64,000 nucleotides of DNA from Chryseolinea soli (GTDB lineage Bacteria > Bacteroidota > Bacteroidia > Cytophagales > Cyclobacteriaceae): the NCBI RefSeq assembly GCF_003589925.1, contig NZ_CP032382.1, forward strand, positions 4,898,001 through 4,962,000. Direction: 5' to 3'. This document shows positions 17,357-25,963 of this stretch, piece after piece. Both the position numbers and the translations under genes were made by a program. The notes under the pieces were generated by a model, which searched no databases, was not told where the DNA came from, and saw only the letters and a list, made by a program, of their open reading frames with translations. Every line of letters begins with the position of its first letter. Position 1 is the stretch's first letter.

Positions 17357-17626
17357 ATGCTTTCTGCTGAATGTCTCGAAACGCTACTTCACCATGCACT
17401 GCGGGAGCTTTGTCCGGATTGCGTTCATGTGGAGGGCTGTTCTTATCGAAGGACTACGAAAAAAATAATCGTCCAGTGTGAGTTGTATGTGGGCGTTGGG
17501 CAAACGGGAGTCGAGCACGCTAGTCCGGATGTTTCGCAAGGGCTTTGCAGGAGCTGTACCAAGGCAAATGTATGTCGGTTGCCCGGGCGGCACCTGGGGG
17601 TGTTCCATTGTGAGGACTACACATAA
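17357..17626 (+). CDS. Small cysteine-rich protein, putative metal binding
   Basis: 89 residues from ATG 17357; frames reaching 17300 or 17318 would overlap the putative promoter. Two cysteine clusters are seen: LCPDCVHVEGC near residue 18-28 and, at the C-terminus, GLCRSCTKANVC...GVFHCEDY. The latter resembles a short Bacteroidota motif, LCxxCxxxxxCxxxxxxxGVxxCxEY, that I recall from many uncharacterised small proteins. A zinc or iron site is likely; function unknown. Followed after 13 bp by the YwqK-like gene, forming a set that ends with TerC. Confidence 0.6.
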   Translation: MLSAECLETLLHHALRELCPDCVHVEGCSYRRTTKKIIVQCELYVGVGQTGVEHASPDVSQGLCRSCTKANVCRLPGRHLGVFHCEDYT

Positions 17627-17639
17627 ACAGGCACGATCC

Positions 17640-18035
17640 ATGACGGAAATTATAAACCACTTGCTCGGGAAAACGAAACCCAAACTCAAAGAAGGACGAT
17701 GGAAGGCTTTCAACCGCCACGCGGTCCTGATCGCGGAAGGTTGCTACGTCCACAACCTGAAACATGGGCCATGGCGCGAATATTATGATACCGGCGAATT
17801 GATGCTGGAGGAGTGTTACGAGAACGGACTGCCCCACGGCCGGTATGCTTCGTATCATCCTTGCGGCGCACTGGTGAGCGAAGGCGTCTACGTGCAGGGC
17901 AGGCGTGAAGGGTATTTTAAGATCTACGATAAAGCAGGGAAGCATATAAAGTCCCTTCTTTTTATAAATAACGATTTAATAAACGAAGTTCATGTCCATA
18001 GCCACGAAAAAGCAGAAGGAAGAGACGGGAGTTGA
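17640..18035 (+). CDS. YwqK/MORN-repeat protein
   Basis: 131 residues from ATG 17640 (MTEIINHLLGKTKPKLKEGR). It contains three to four MORN-like beta-hairpin repeats, each with a G-x-W/Y-x-x-Y pattern (HGPWREYYDTGELM, HGRYASYHPCGALV, EGYFKIYDKAG), as in the YwqK family often labelled toxin-antitoxin antitoxin. No signal peptide. The role is unknown; it could be a scaffold or binding platform. Its 3' end overlaps the start of a 38-residue membrane peptide by 44 bp in another frame. Confidence 0.75.
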   Translation: MTEIINHLLGKTKPKLKEGRWKAFNRHAVLIAEGCYVHNLKHGPWREYYDTGELMLEECYENGLPHGRYASYHPCGALVSEGVYVQGRREGYFKIYDKAGKHIKSLLFINNDLINEVHVHSHEKAEGRDGS

Positions 18036-18108
18036 CTATATGTTAATTGCCATTATTGCGGTATATTGGTTGACCACCTTGCTGCACGGGACCCTGTTCT
18101 ATGAATGA
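17992..18108 (+). CDS. 38-residue single-helix membrane peptide upstream of TerC
   Basis: ATG 17992 to TGA 18108 encodes a basic N-terminus (MSIATKKQKEETGVDY), one hydrophobic helix (MLIAIIAVYWLTTLLHG) and a short tail. It overlaps the YwqK-like gene by 44 bp and the TerC start by 8 bp, the layout of a translationally coupled small gene. No family recognised. It could be a TerC partner or simply a coupling leader. The overlap at both ends and the clean helix argue against chance. Confidence 0.55.
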   Translation: MSIATKKQKEETGVDYMLIAIIAVYWLTTLLHGTLFYE

Positions 18109-19027
18109 CACCACTATTCTCTGGATCGCTTTCAACCTTTTTGTGCTGGCGATGTTGGCCCTCGACCTGGGTGTATTTCATCGCAAATCGCACGACGTCA
18201 CCCCCAAAGAAGCGCTCACCTGGACGGCGGTGTGGGTGACGCTGGCGCTGCTTTTCAACGTCTTTCTGTATTACTATTTCGACAAAGAGACCGCGGTCCA
18301 ATTTTTCACCGGATACCTGATTGAAAAGTCGCTCAGCGTTGACAACATCTTTGTCATCATCATGATCTTTTCATACTTCAATGTTCCCACCGCCTATCAA
18401 CATAAGGTATTATTCTGGGGCATACTGGGTGCGTTGGTCATGCGGGTGATCTTTATTCTGTCGGGTGTGGAACTCATCCATCGGTTCCATTGGCTTATTT
18501 ACATTTTTGGAGGCTTCCTGGTGATCACCGGGATTCGCATGCTGGTCGCCGGGGATGCCAAATTAGAGCCCGAAAAAAATCCTTTGGTCAAGCTGGCCCG
18601 CAAACTATTTCCTTTCACACCAACCTTTGAAGGAGACCGGTTCTTTGTGAGACGTGATGCCAAGCGGTGGGCCACGCCATTGTTCCTGGTGGTGATCCTC
18701 ATCGAGGCAACGGACCTTATTTTTGCAGTCGATTCCATACCGGCCATCATCGCCATCTCCGACGATCCTTTTATTGTGTATACGTCCAACGTGTTCGCTA
18801 TCCTCGGATTGCGTTCACTATACTTTGCGCTCTCGGGAATAGAAAAATATTTTGAGTATCTAAAATACGGTCTTTCGGCCATCCTTATCTTTGTAGGGGT
18901 TAAAATGAGCATCACCGATCTTTACAAGATCCCGATCAATTGGTCACTCATTGTCATTGTCGCGATACTTGCCGTGGCCATGTTGGCGTCTGTATGGGCG
19001 CAGAAGAAAAAACCTGACGCCGCATAA
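18101..19027 (+). CDS. TerC/Alx-family integral membrane protein
   Basis: 308 residues with about nine hydrophobic segments and the TerC signature (ALDLGVFHRKSH near the start, LIEKSLSVDNIFVI, ATDLIFAVDSIPAI). Asp residues in the last two motifs are the conserved membrane acidic sites. Family members (Alx, TerC) act in manganese homeostasis or efflux and alkaline or tellurite stress, and some metallate exported proteins. It ends the Cys-rich/YwqK/38-aa set, which may be induced by the sigma-54 two-component system upstream (inferred). Confidence 0.93.
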   Translation: MNDTTILWIAFNLFVLAMLALDLGVFHRKSHDVTPKEALTWTAVWVTLALLFNVFLYYYFDKETAVQFFTGYLIEKSLSVDNIFVIIMIFSYFNVPTAYQHKVLFWGILGALVMRVIFILSGVELIHRFHWLIYIFGGFLVITGIRMLVAGDAKLEPEKNPLVKLARKLFPFTPTFEGDRFFVRRDAKRWATPLFLVVILIEATDLIFAVDSIPAIIAISDDPFIVYTSNVFAILGLRSLYFALSGIEKYFEYLKYGLSAILIFVGVKMSITDLYKIPINWSLIVIVAILAVAMLASVWAQKKKPDAA

Positions 19028-19131
19028 GTAAACCTTAAAAAAAATATCCGGTCCTTTGATGCTAAACAGGTATCCTGGAGATATCGTATATTGCGAAACG
19101 CTAATTTCCACAAATCTATCCCGTCTCGCCG

Positions 19132-21069
19132 ATGGCTTTTAGACTGCTCTTTTGCTGTTTCCTGTGCGGTGTAATGATCGACGCCCGCGCGCAATCCGAT
19201 CTGATCACCGAGAGCATTTTTGGTTACTTTGCTTCATCCAACAGGCTTCTCGAATATGAGAACATCACCGTCGATTGGAAGATGGACGGTCCCACCCAGG
19301 TCCAGTTCAACGAAGGACTCAACAACCTTTTTGAAAACAATCCAAACCAGGCCGAAGTCAATTTCAGCAACGTGATCGCCAAGGATTCTTTGTTGTGGCA
19401 AGCCTATTACTACCGGGGGATCTGCTATAAACAACTCGAAAAAAGAAAAAAAGCGCGAAGCGACCTGAAACGCGCCATGCAACAACACGGCCCCTTCTTT
19501 GAAGGCTACATGGAAATGGGCAAGGTGGAGCAATTGGAACTCAATGCGACTGAGGCACAAAAGAACTTTAACAAGGGAGAGCGATTGGCGCCATCAAAGG
19601 CGGTGATCTATTACCTGCAAGGCAACCTCGCGCTGGACATGACGCAGCGCAAAGAGGCCTTAAAGGACTACGCCACCTGTTTACAATACGATAGCCTTTT
19701 TTCCGACGCCCGCATCCACCTGGGACTGATCAAGATCGCGACCGAAGGCAAATCGGACGTGGCGCTCCCGTATTTGAACAAAGTGTTGCAATACGATTCG
19801 CTGAACCGTCATGCGTTGTTGTTCCGGAGCCTGCTCTCCGCCGATACCCGTCAAAACCTGGCCGATCTCAACAAGGCCGTACAGGTAGACCCGGCGAACA
19901 TCACGGTGCGCTATCTCCGCGGCCTGGCATTCACCCAACAAGGCAACTACGACCGCGCCTTTCCTGATTTCAACAAAGTGATCGAAGGAACCTTCGAAAG
20001 CGATAATAATTTTGAAGGACGGCAAACCTGGATCGACAAGAAGATCGATATCCAAAATGCCGGGTCCTACACGGTGCGGCGCGTATACGGACTGCCGGAT
20101 AAAGAGGCCGAAAAAATAAAGAAAGCCTTTTGTCTCCTGGTGCTCGGCTCGGATGCCGAAGCCCTGGCCACATTGGAGCAGACGAAATTGAAAAATTATG
20201 AACCGCTGTGTCTGTTCCTCCGTGGTGTGGCCAGCGAACACATGGGAAAACATATCGATGCCCTGGAGTTTTACAACCTCGCGCTGGCCCGCGACAACGA
20301 GATCCTGGATGCCCATAAAAAACGCGGCATCTATGAACAGGAGATGAAGGAGTGGGACAAATCCATCGCCGATTTCACCGACGTGCTGCGCCTGAGTCCG
20401 GAGACGTTTATTGCCTACAAATGGAGAGGTGTTTCCCACTACAACCTGGGCAAATACGAAAAAGCCATCGCAGACTACACGCAGTATCTCAAGCGCGACA
20501 CCACCGACCTCGAAACCATTGGCTACCGGGCCGTGGCCTACGAACAAACCGGCCAATACCTGGAGTCGTGCGTCGACTACGCCGACTCCCAAAACAGACA
20601 CGTGCTCGACCTGAACAAACTCGACGGTGCCCTGGATTCACTGCTCAGCCTAAAGGATACAGCGAAAGCCTATTACTATGCCGACCGGATCACGAAGAAC
20701 GTCCGCTACTTCACGGAAGGCTACGTGATAAAATTCAGGGTCATGATGAAGAAGGGGGACTGGGACGGTATCGAAAAAGAAGTGTATGTGGCGGCAAACA
20801 ATTTCCGCCAGGGCTTGAACAAGAAAGATCATTCCTATGTCCTCACCGTGGCCGGCGCCACCTCTACGCGGAACAAGCGATATGATGAAGCCATCAACAT
20901 GCTCACGGAAGCTATCAAGGTTGATAAGGAAAATGCATGGGCATTGTTGGAGCGCGGAAAGACCTGGCAAGCAATGGGCAAGAAAAGCAAAGCGTCTTCG
21001 GATTGGAAGAAGGCGATGGCGCTGGGGCATCCAGAGGCGGGCGGGTTATTGAGTGGGATAGGGGATTGA
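19132..21069 (+). CDS. Secreted tetratricopeptide-repeat protein
   Basis: 645 residues. A signal peptide ends near ARAQ (about residue 21), after which roughly fifteen TPR-like helical hairpins fill the protein (e.g. WQAYYYRGICYKQLEKRKKA, WALLERGKTWQAMGKKSKAS). No enzymatic domain is visible. Secreted TPR proteins usually assemble periplasmic or outer-membrane complexes; the partner is unknown. Separated from TerC by 104 bp with no terminator seen, so partial read-through is possible. The next gene starts 16 bp after the stop. Confidence 0.9.
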   Translation: MAFRLLFCCFLCGVMIDARAQSDLITESIFGYFASSNRLLEYENITVDWKMDGPTQVQFNEGLNNLFENNPNQAEVNFSNVIAKDSLLWQAYYYRGICYKQLEKRKKARSDLKRAMQQHGPFFEGYMEMGKVEQLELNATEAQKNFNKGERLAPSKAVIYYLQGNLALDMTQRKEALKDYATCLQYDSLFSDARIHLGLIKIATEGKSDVALPYLNKVLQYDSLNRHALLFRSLLSADTRQNLADLNKAVQVDPANITVRYLRGLAFTQQGNYDRAFPDFNKVIEGTFESDNNFEGRQTWIDKKIDIQNAGSYTVRRVYGLPDKEAEKIKKAFCLLVLGSDAEALATLEQTKLKNYEPLCLFLRGVASEHMGKHIDALEFYNLALARDNEILDAHKKRGIYEQEMKEWDKSIADFTDVLRLSPETFIAYKWRGVSHYNLGKYEKAIADYTQYLKRDTTDLETIGYRAVAYEQTGQYLESCVDYADSQNRHVLDLNKLDGALDSLLSLKDTAKAYYYADRITKNVRYFTEGYVIKFRVMMKKGDWDGIEKEVYVAANNFRQGLNKKDHSYVLTVAGATSTRNKRYDEAINMLTEAIKVDKENAWALLERGKTWQAMGKKSKASSDWKKAMALGHPEAGGLLSGIGD

Positions 21070-21085
21070 ACTGACAAAAAAAATT

Positions 21086-21595
21086 ATGAGGATTATTTTC
21101 TTAGCGTTGATTTTAAGCTTGTCCTTTTCATGCCAAAGGAAGGAGGGTAAAGATTCCATAATCCGCTATCAAGAAGGACGCCAACTACTGACTTTAAATA
21201 ATACGAGTTTAGAGGGTGAAAGAATTGAGACTCCGGTTGTGGGAAAAATATCTCTCGACTCTATCTCGGTAGGACAGGAGTTGCTCGTAAAGATTTTTAT
21301 CCAGGACCCCAAACTATACATCGCAAATGCATTTGTTAATTGCGAGCCAATAGAAAATCCAACAGTCGATACGACAACTTACAAAGTGAGTGGATGTTCA
21401 ACAGGGCTGGTGGTTCAAAACGATACTATTTATATCGGATTCAGACCCACGGTGATTGGCACGAAGAAATTTCCAGAGATAACGGTGTTGACCAGAGACC
21501 CATCGAGGGTGTTTAGAACTTTTGTGTATTCTTTCGAATACAAGGTTGTTGATGGAATAAGTAAGAATATTTCTGAAATTAAGGATGTGGAATAA
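21086..21595 (+). CDS. Putative lipoprotein, unknown
   Basis: 169 residues with a signal peptide and lipobox (LSLSFSC, Cys16). The mature part is beta-rich with NTSLEGERIETPVVGKISL and a Cys pair (CEPI..VSGC) that might form a disulphide. No family recognised. It is AT-rich compared with the TPR gene 16 bp upstream and shares this feature with the following 312-residue gene, suggesting a foreign or relaxed-composition patch. Confidence 0.7.
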   Translation: MRIIFLALILSLSFSCQRKEGKDSIIRYQEGRQLLTLNNTSLEGERIETPVVGKISLDSISVGQELLVKIFIQDPKLYIANAFVNCEPIENPTVDTTTYKVSGCSTGLVVQNDTIYIGFRPTVIGTKKFPEITVLTRDPSRVFRTFVYSFEYKVVDGISKNISEIKDVE

Positions 21596-21722
21596 CAGTA
21601 AAGCAAATATGGCAATTAGTGGAGAACTTTCGCATCAAAGCAGTTTGCGAATGGAATGCGAGATCCTCTGTGATGAAAAATTTACGAGGTGACAACACAA
21701 TCATGGGAGAGTACCATCGGAT

Positions 21723-22661
21723 ATGAAATTTGAAATAATCCCCTACAAGGCTTTTGGTAAAATTTTGTTGGGCATGTCCAAAGAGGAAGTCCGTTCGCTC
21801 ATCCGATCACCGGTTACCGAATTCTATAGGAATGAGTTTTCTATAACCCCAACGGATTCTTTTGAAGAATTGGGGTTGTTCGTAAGCTATGACGAGCAAT
21901 TGAAATGTGAGGCGTTTGAGATAAGGACGCCATCCGAACCAATTTTTCAGGGTGTAAATCTTTTAGCCGGCACGTATGAATCCCTCAGAAATTGGATTTC
22001 CGAGATGGACAAAGAGATCGTTGAAGACAATACGGGGCTTACGTCATTTAAATTTGGCTTTGGGTTATATGCCCCGGATAAAAATGAAGATCCTCTTCAG
22101 AATTGTGAAGGGGTAATTGTTTTTCGGGAGGGATACTATGATGTCCTGTATCAGGCGAATGCATTAGCAAGAGAAACAGGAAATGCTCAACGGCCGTGGA
22201 TCACGGACAAGGAATATGGAGTGATTGGAATCATCGTACTCGTTGTAACGGCGATTGCGCTGGTTGTTCTCGTATTCTTGGGTTGGCGAGAAGACGAGTT
22301 GATTAAGGAAATGAAGACCAGGCCAATCGTATATACTTACCTGGAATATGGTGACGGAAAGGTGACATCGTCGTACGCATCAAATGATCTTGAGTGTCTG
22401 AAACAAATGAAAGCGGAGTGCGATTCCTTTAAAGTGGGTGTACCCAAAATCGCGCTAAATTGTACCGAACGTCGCATTGGCATAGATGAACCCGTGCATC
22501 TGTTGGAAAGTGAGGACGACAGCGAGTATGGCAACGAATATGCACATATTGCTTTGTTCTATGTCAGTCAGAAACGCTTTCCTCGCTATTATGTTGGATA
22601 TGTCGTAAAAAGCACGATTCACGAGAAGCCGTTTCAGCCTCAGGTCAAAAGCAACAACTGA
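21723..22661 (+). CDS. Two-domain single-pass membrane protein, unknown
   Basis: 312 residues. The N-terminal 150 residues (MKFEIIPYKAFGKILLGMSK start, EEVRSLI, GVNLLAGTYESL, VFREGYYD) resemble a small uncharacterised soluble bacterial domain found alone in many genomes. Here it is followed by a membrane helix at about 167-190 (YGVIGIIVLVVTAIALVVLV) and a separate C-terminal domain of about 120 residues. This combination is unusual. No signal peptide is seen, so the first domain is probably cytoplasmic. AT-rich, probably linked to the preceding lipoprotein gene despite a 127-bp gap. Confidence 0.7.
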   Translation: MKFEIIPYKAFGKILLGMSKEEVRSLIRSPVTEFYRNEFSITPTDSFEELGLFVSYDEQLKCEAFEIRTPSEPIFQGVNLLAGTYESLRNWISEMDKEIVEDNTGLTSFKFGFGLYAPDKNEDPLQNCEGVIVFREGYYDVLYQANALARETGNAQRPWITDKEYGVIGIIVLVVTAIALVVLVFLGWREDELIKEMKTRPIVYTYLEYGDGKVTSSYASNDLECLKQMKAECDSFKVGVPKIALNCTERRIGIDEPVHLLESEDDSEYGNEYAHIALFYVSQKRFPRYYVGYVVKSTIHEKPFQPQVKSNN

Positions 22662-22803
22662 ATAGGATTCGCGTTTGCGCGAGTGAGACAGAACGATCCG
22701 CCCGAACCATACCACAACCGGACACTCCATTCTTTTTTCCAAAATACCCCTGTAACTTTTTACCCGTCCTTCGGTACTCATCAGTATCGAACTAACCCTT
22801 GCC

Positions 22804-25209
22804 ATGATAAAAAACTATCTCACCTCCGTCTTCCGCTACGTTTCCAAGAACAAGGCTTTCACGCTCATCAACATCTCCGGCCTGGCCATTGGCATGATCG
22901 CGTGTATGCTCATCGTCCAGTTCGTCATCCACGAATTCAGCTATGACACATTTCTCGACCACAAGGACCAGATCTTCCGCGTACAACTTGACCGCTATAA
23001 CAAAGGCGAGATATCCACGCGGTGGGCGTCCGGATGTGCCGGCATTGGCCCGGATTTGAAGGCGGAGTTCCCCGAGGTGAAGTACTATACCCGGATGCGG
23101 TGGGGCAATGCCATGCTGTCGCACGGCGACGTGTTCTTCAAGGAAGACAATGTGAAGTTCGCCACTGAGGATTTCTTTAAAATATTCTCCATCAAAATGC
23201 TGCAAGGCGACCGGGAGACGGCCTTGAAAGAACCCTATAAAATGGTCATGTCCCAGTCGTTGGCCAAGAAGTATTTTGGCAGCGAAAACCCGATGGGTAA
23301 GGTGATCCGCAACAACGGCAAGACCGACTATGAGATCACCGGCATCTTCGAAGACCTGCCCGACAATTCGCACATGGCGATCGACGGCTTGTTCTCTTTT
23401 GCCACGTACCAGGCCATGAACAATAACGACCCCATGACCACCTGGATGTGGGACGGGTTCACAACGTATATCATGCTGGACGACAAAGCCGATCCCAAAA
23501 CCTTCGAGTCCAAGATACCAGCCCTGGTGGAAAAGAAAGTCGGCAAGGAATTGAAAGATGGCAACGAGGACATGGTCTTCCACCTGCAGCCGGTCTCCTC
23601 CATTCACCTCGATTCGGATTTCATTGGCGAGTTCAAGGCGAATGGCAACCGGCAGTCGGTCTATTTTCTTTCGGTGGTGGCCATCCTCATTTTGTTTATT
23701 GCCTGGATCAACTACATCAACCTGTCCACTGCCAAGGCCATCGAACGGGCGCGCGAAGTGGGCGTGCGCAAGGTGATGGGAAGTTTTCGTTCGCAGTTGA
23801 TCCAGCAGTTCATGTTGGAGGCATTGGTGCTCAATGCCACGGCGGTGGGCATCGCCGTGGGGTTCGTGTTGTTGCTCACGCCCTGGTTCAGCGAACTGAC
23901 GGGGCGACCGCTGGGCTATGCGCTGTTTCAGCAAAGCGCGTTCTGGCTTGGGATAGGAGGGCTGATCTTGGGTGGCGCATTGCTCTCGGGGTTATACCCG
24001 GCCTTTGTGCTGTCGTCCTACAAGCCCGTCGAAGTATTAAAAGGAAGGTTTAAGAATACGAGTCGTGGCGTGTATTTCCGCAAGGGCATGGTGATCACAC
24101 AATTTGTGGCCTCCATCACGCTCATTGTCGGTACGTTCACAGTCTACCGGCAACTGCGGTATATGCAAGAACAGAAGCTTGGGGTGAACATCGACCAAAC
24201 GCTCGTCCTGAACTCGCCCAGCGTGACGGACTCCACCTATCAGCAAAAGTTCCAGGTGTTCAAGCAGGCGCTTTTACAATACCCCGAAGTTTCCTTTGTC
24301 ACGGCATCGACCGCGGTGCCTGGTTCGCGACCGGGATGGAACGCGGGGGGTATCCGCCGGTTGAGCCAGCGCGAGGACGAAGCCAATCAATATCGTGTCA
24401 TCATGATGGACCACGATTTCATCAAAGCCTATGGGCTGGAGATGGTCACCGGCCGGCCCTTTTCGGGCGACGTCGTGAACGAGAACGAGTCCGTGATCCT
24501 CAACGAATCGGCCGTACACCTCATGGGCTTTAGCAAGCCGGAAGAAGCCCTGAATGATCACATCTTTTTTTGGGGCGACACCTTTAAGATCGTGGGCGTG
24601 GTAAAGAACTATCACCAGGAGTCGCTCAAGAAAGCATTCGATCCCCTGGTCTTTCGCTATGACAAATCCCCTGGCGGAACCTACTCCATCAAGTTCAATA
24701 CCGCCAATGTGAAAACCTCGATGGCGAACTTCGAAGAACAATGGAAGGCCGTGTTCCCCGGCAACCCCTTCATCAGTTTCTTCCTCGACGATCACTACAA
24801 TCAGCAATACAAATCCGACCAGCAATTCGGTCGCATCTTCGGCATCTTCTCCACACTCGCGATCTTCATCGCCTGCCTCGGTCTGTTTGGCTTGTCGTCG
24901 CTCACCGCCCTCCAGCGCACCAAGGAGATCGGCGTGCGCAAAGTGCTGGGCGCCTCCATTCCCGGCATCCTGGGCCTGATGAGCCGCGACTACCTCTGGC
25001 TCATGGCCATCGCCATCACCCTGGCCGTGCCGTTGGCCTGGTGGACCATGCACACTTGGCTCCTCAACTTTGCCCAGCGCATCGACCTAACCTGGTGGAT
25101 CTTCGCGCTCCCCAGCGCAGCCGTGGTGCTGATCGCCCTTCTCACCGTGAGCATCCATACGTTAAAAGCGGCCCGGACCAATCCGGTGAAATCGTTGCGT
25201 TACGAATAG
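22804..25209 (+). CDS. FtsX/MacB-type ABC transporter permease (orphan)
   Basis: 801 residues, same duplicated MacB_PCD-FtsX layout as the permease at 106, with RAREVGVRKVMGS and RTKEIGVRKVLGA coupling motifs and the N-terminus MIKNYLTSVFRYVSKNKAF. No ATPase is encoded beside it. A TAACTTTT element around 22752 approximates a -7 box 45 bp upstream. The gene is followed by a hairpin and by heptamer repeats. Confidence 0.93.
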   Translation: MIKNYLTSVFRYVSKNKAFTLINISGLAIGMIACMLIVQFVIHEFSYDTFLDHKDQIFRVQLDRYNKGEISTRWASGCAGIGPDLKAEFPEVKYYTRMRWGNAMLSHGDVFFKEDNVKFATEDFFKIFSIKMLQGDRETALKEPYKMVMSQSLAKKYFGSENPMGKVIRNNGKTDYEITGIFEDLPDNSHMAIDGLFSFATYQAMNNNDPMTTWMWDGFTTYIMLDDKADPKTFESKIPALVEKKVGKELKDGNEDMVFHLQPVSSIHLDSDFIGEFKANGNRQSVYFLSVVAILILFIAWINYINLSTAKAIERAREVGVRKVMGSFRSQLIQQFMLEALVLNATAVGIAVGFVLLLTPWFSELTGRPLGYALFQQSAFWLGIGGLILGGALLSGLYPAFVLSSYKPVEVLKGRFKNTSRGVYFRKGMVITQFVASITLIVGTFTVYRQLRYMQEQKLGVNIDQTLVLNSPSVTDSTYQQKFQVFKQALLQYPEVSFVTASTAVPGSRPGWNAGGIRRLSQREDEANQYRVIMMDHDFIKAYGLEMVTGRPFSGDVVNENESVILNESAVHLMGFSKPEEALNDHIFFWGDTFKIVGVVKNYHQESLKKAFDPLVFRYDKSPGGTYSIKFNTANVKTSMANFEEQWKAVFPGNPFISFFLDDHYNQQYKSDQQFGRIFGIFSTLAIFIACLGLFGLSSLTALQRTKEIGVRKVLGASIPGILGLMSRDYLWLMAIAITLAVPLAWWTMHTWLLNFAQRIDLTWWIFALPSAAVVLIALLTVSIHTLKAARTNPVKSLRYE

Positions 25210-25221
25210 GGGGGACAAAAA

Positions 25222-25249
25222 AAGACGCAAAGCGTTAGCAATGCGTCTT
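25222..25249 (+). terminator. Hairpin downstream of permease
   Basis: AAGACGCA (25222-25229) and TGCGTCTT (25242-25249) form an 8-bp perfect stem with a 12-base loop, 12 bp after the stop codon. No T-run follows, so it may act as an mRNA 3' stabiliser rather than a terminator. Confidence 0.4.
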
Positions 25250-25264
25250 GATACTTATGGTGTA

Positions 25265-25428
25265 GAATTCAGTAGCCAGTAGTCAGTAGCCAGTAGTCAG
25301 AATTTAGACTTGATATCTTGGGTGTCGCTTTTGGATTTGGTCTCTGAATCCTTGCTTCCGGATCCTCGCTCGAGGATTTCTAATCCCAGGCGCTGAATTC
25401 TGGCTACTGACTACTGGCTACTGAATTC
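25265..25428. repeat. Inverted pair of heptamer-repeat elements
   Basis: A 29-bp sequence at 25265-25293 built of CAGTAGC/CAGTAGT heptamers flanked by GAATTC is repeated as an exact inverted copy at 25400-25428. Each arm reads in the sense direction of the gene that ends beside it: the permease on plus and the PepSY-like gene on minus. A degenerate extension (AGGAGCC heptamers on the minus strand) lies at about 25441-25459. Related copies occur at 30231 and 38041. Confidence 0.85.
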
Positions 25429-25459
25429 CAACTCCCAAATTCAGGCTCCTGGCTCCTGA

Positions 25460-25783
25460 TTATTTCCCTTCCATTTTGGTCAACCCCTTCGACGATTCCA
25501 ATTTCGCTTCCGGAGTGTACCTCACTTCGATCTTATCACTTCCCTTTCCCTTCGTATACTGATACCAGATCGGTTTAGCAGATGTGCGGTTGCCATCGGT
25601 GATCATTGTGTAGGAAACGGTCCATGAACCATCCTCGGGAATTTTGCCGAAGTCTTTTTCGAACGCCAAGCGTACGGAAACGGGCACTTCATCGGTCTGA
25701 ATCTTTTCCGTCTTCTTCACTTGCGCCATCACCGAAACGCCAAAGGCGGCGGCGAAGATGAGGGTGAGCATTAATTTTTTCAT
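25460..25783 (-). CDS. Small periplasmic protein, PepSY-like
   Basis: 107 residues with a signal peptide ending in MAQ (about residue 21). The mature domain begins EVPVSVRLAFEKDFGKIPED and contains WTVSY, a pattern similar to Bacteroidota PepSY-like (DUF2874) proteins, in which VPxxVxxAFxxxFP precedes a beta-sheet. Likely a periplasmic binding or inhibitor-like protein, function unproven. The 3' side carries an inverted heptamer-repeat element. Confidence 0.7.
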   Translation of the reverse strand: MKKLMLTLIFAAAFGVSVMAQVKKTEKIQTDEVPVSVRLAFEKDFGKIPEDGSWTVSYTMITDGNRTSAKPIWYQYTKGKGSDKIEVRYTPEAKLESSKGLTKMEGK

Positions 25784-25963
25784 GGTCTGATTGTTTTGGT
25801 TTAACCGTAAGTATATACGGCTGTCGTTGAAGGAAGGCTACGCAATTATGTCACGTAACGCGGTGGATTTTTTTAAAGATGTTTTCACCGGGATAGAATG
25901 CGATAGACTAGGGTGAGTGGTTCTATTTTGTACTTTTAGGTGTTGCACAACAAAATCAATTAC

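Noticed and set aside
21609..21692. 27-codon frame in the gap between two AT-rich genes
   Set aside because: Too short, no hydrophobic or repeat pattern. It could be a remnant of a broken gene but nothing supports that.
25265..25310. Repeated short units as a possible CRISPR array
   Set aside because: Units are 7 bp in direct tandem without unique spacers, and no cas gene is nearby.
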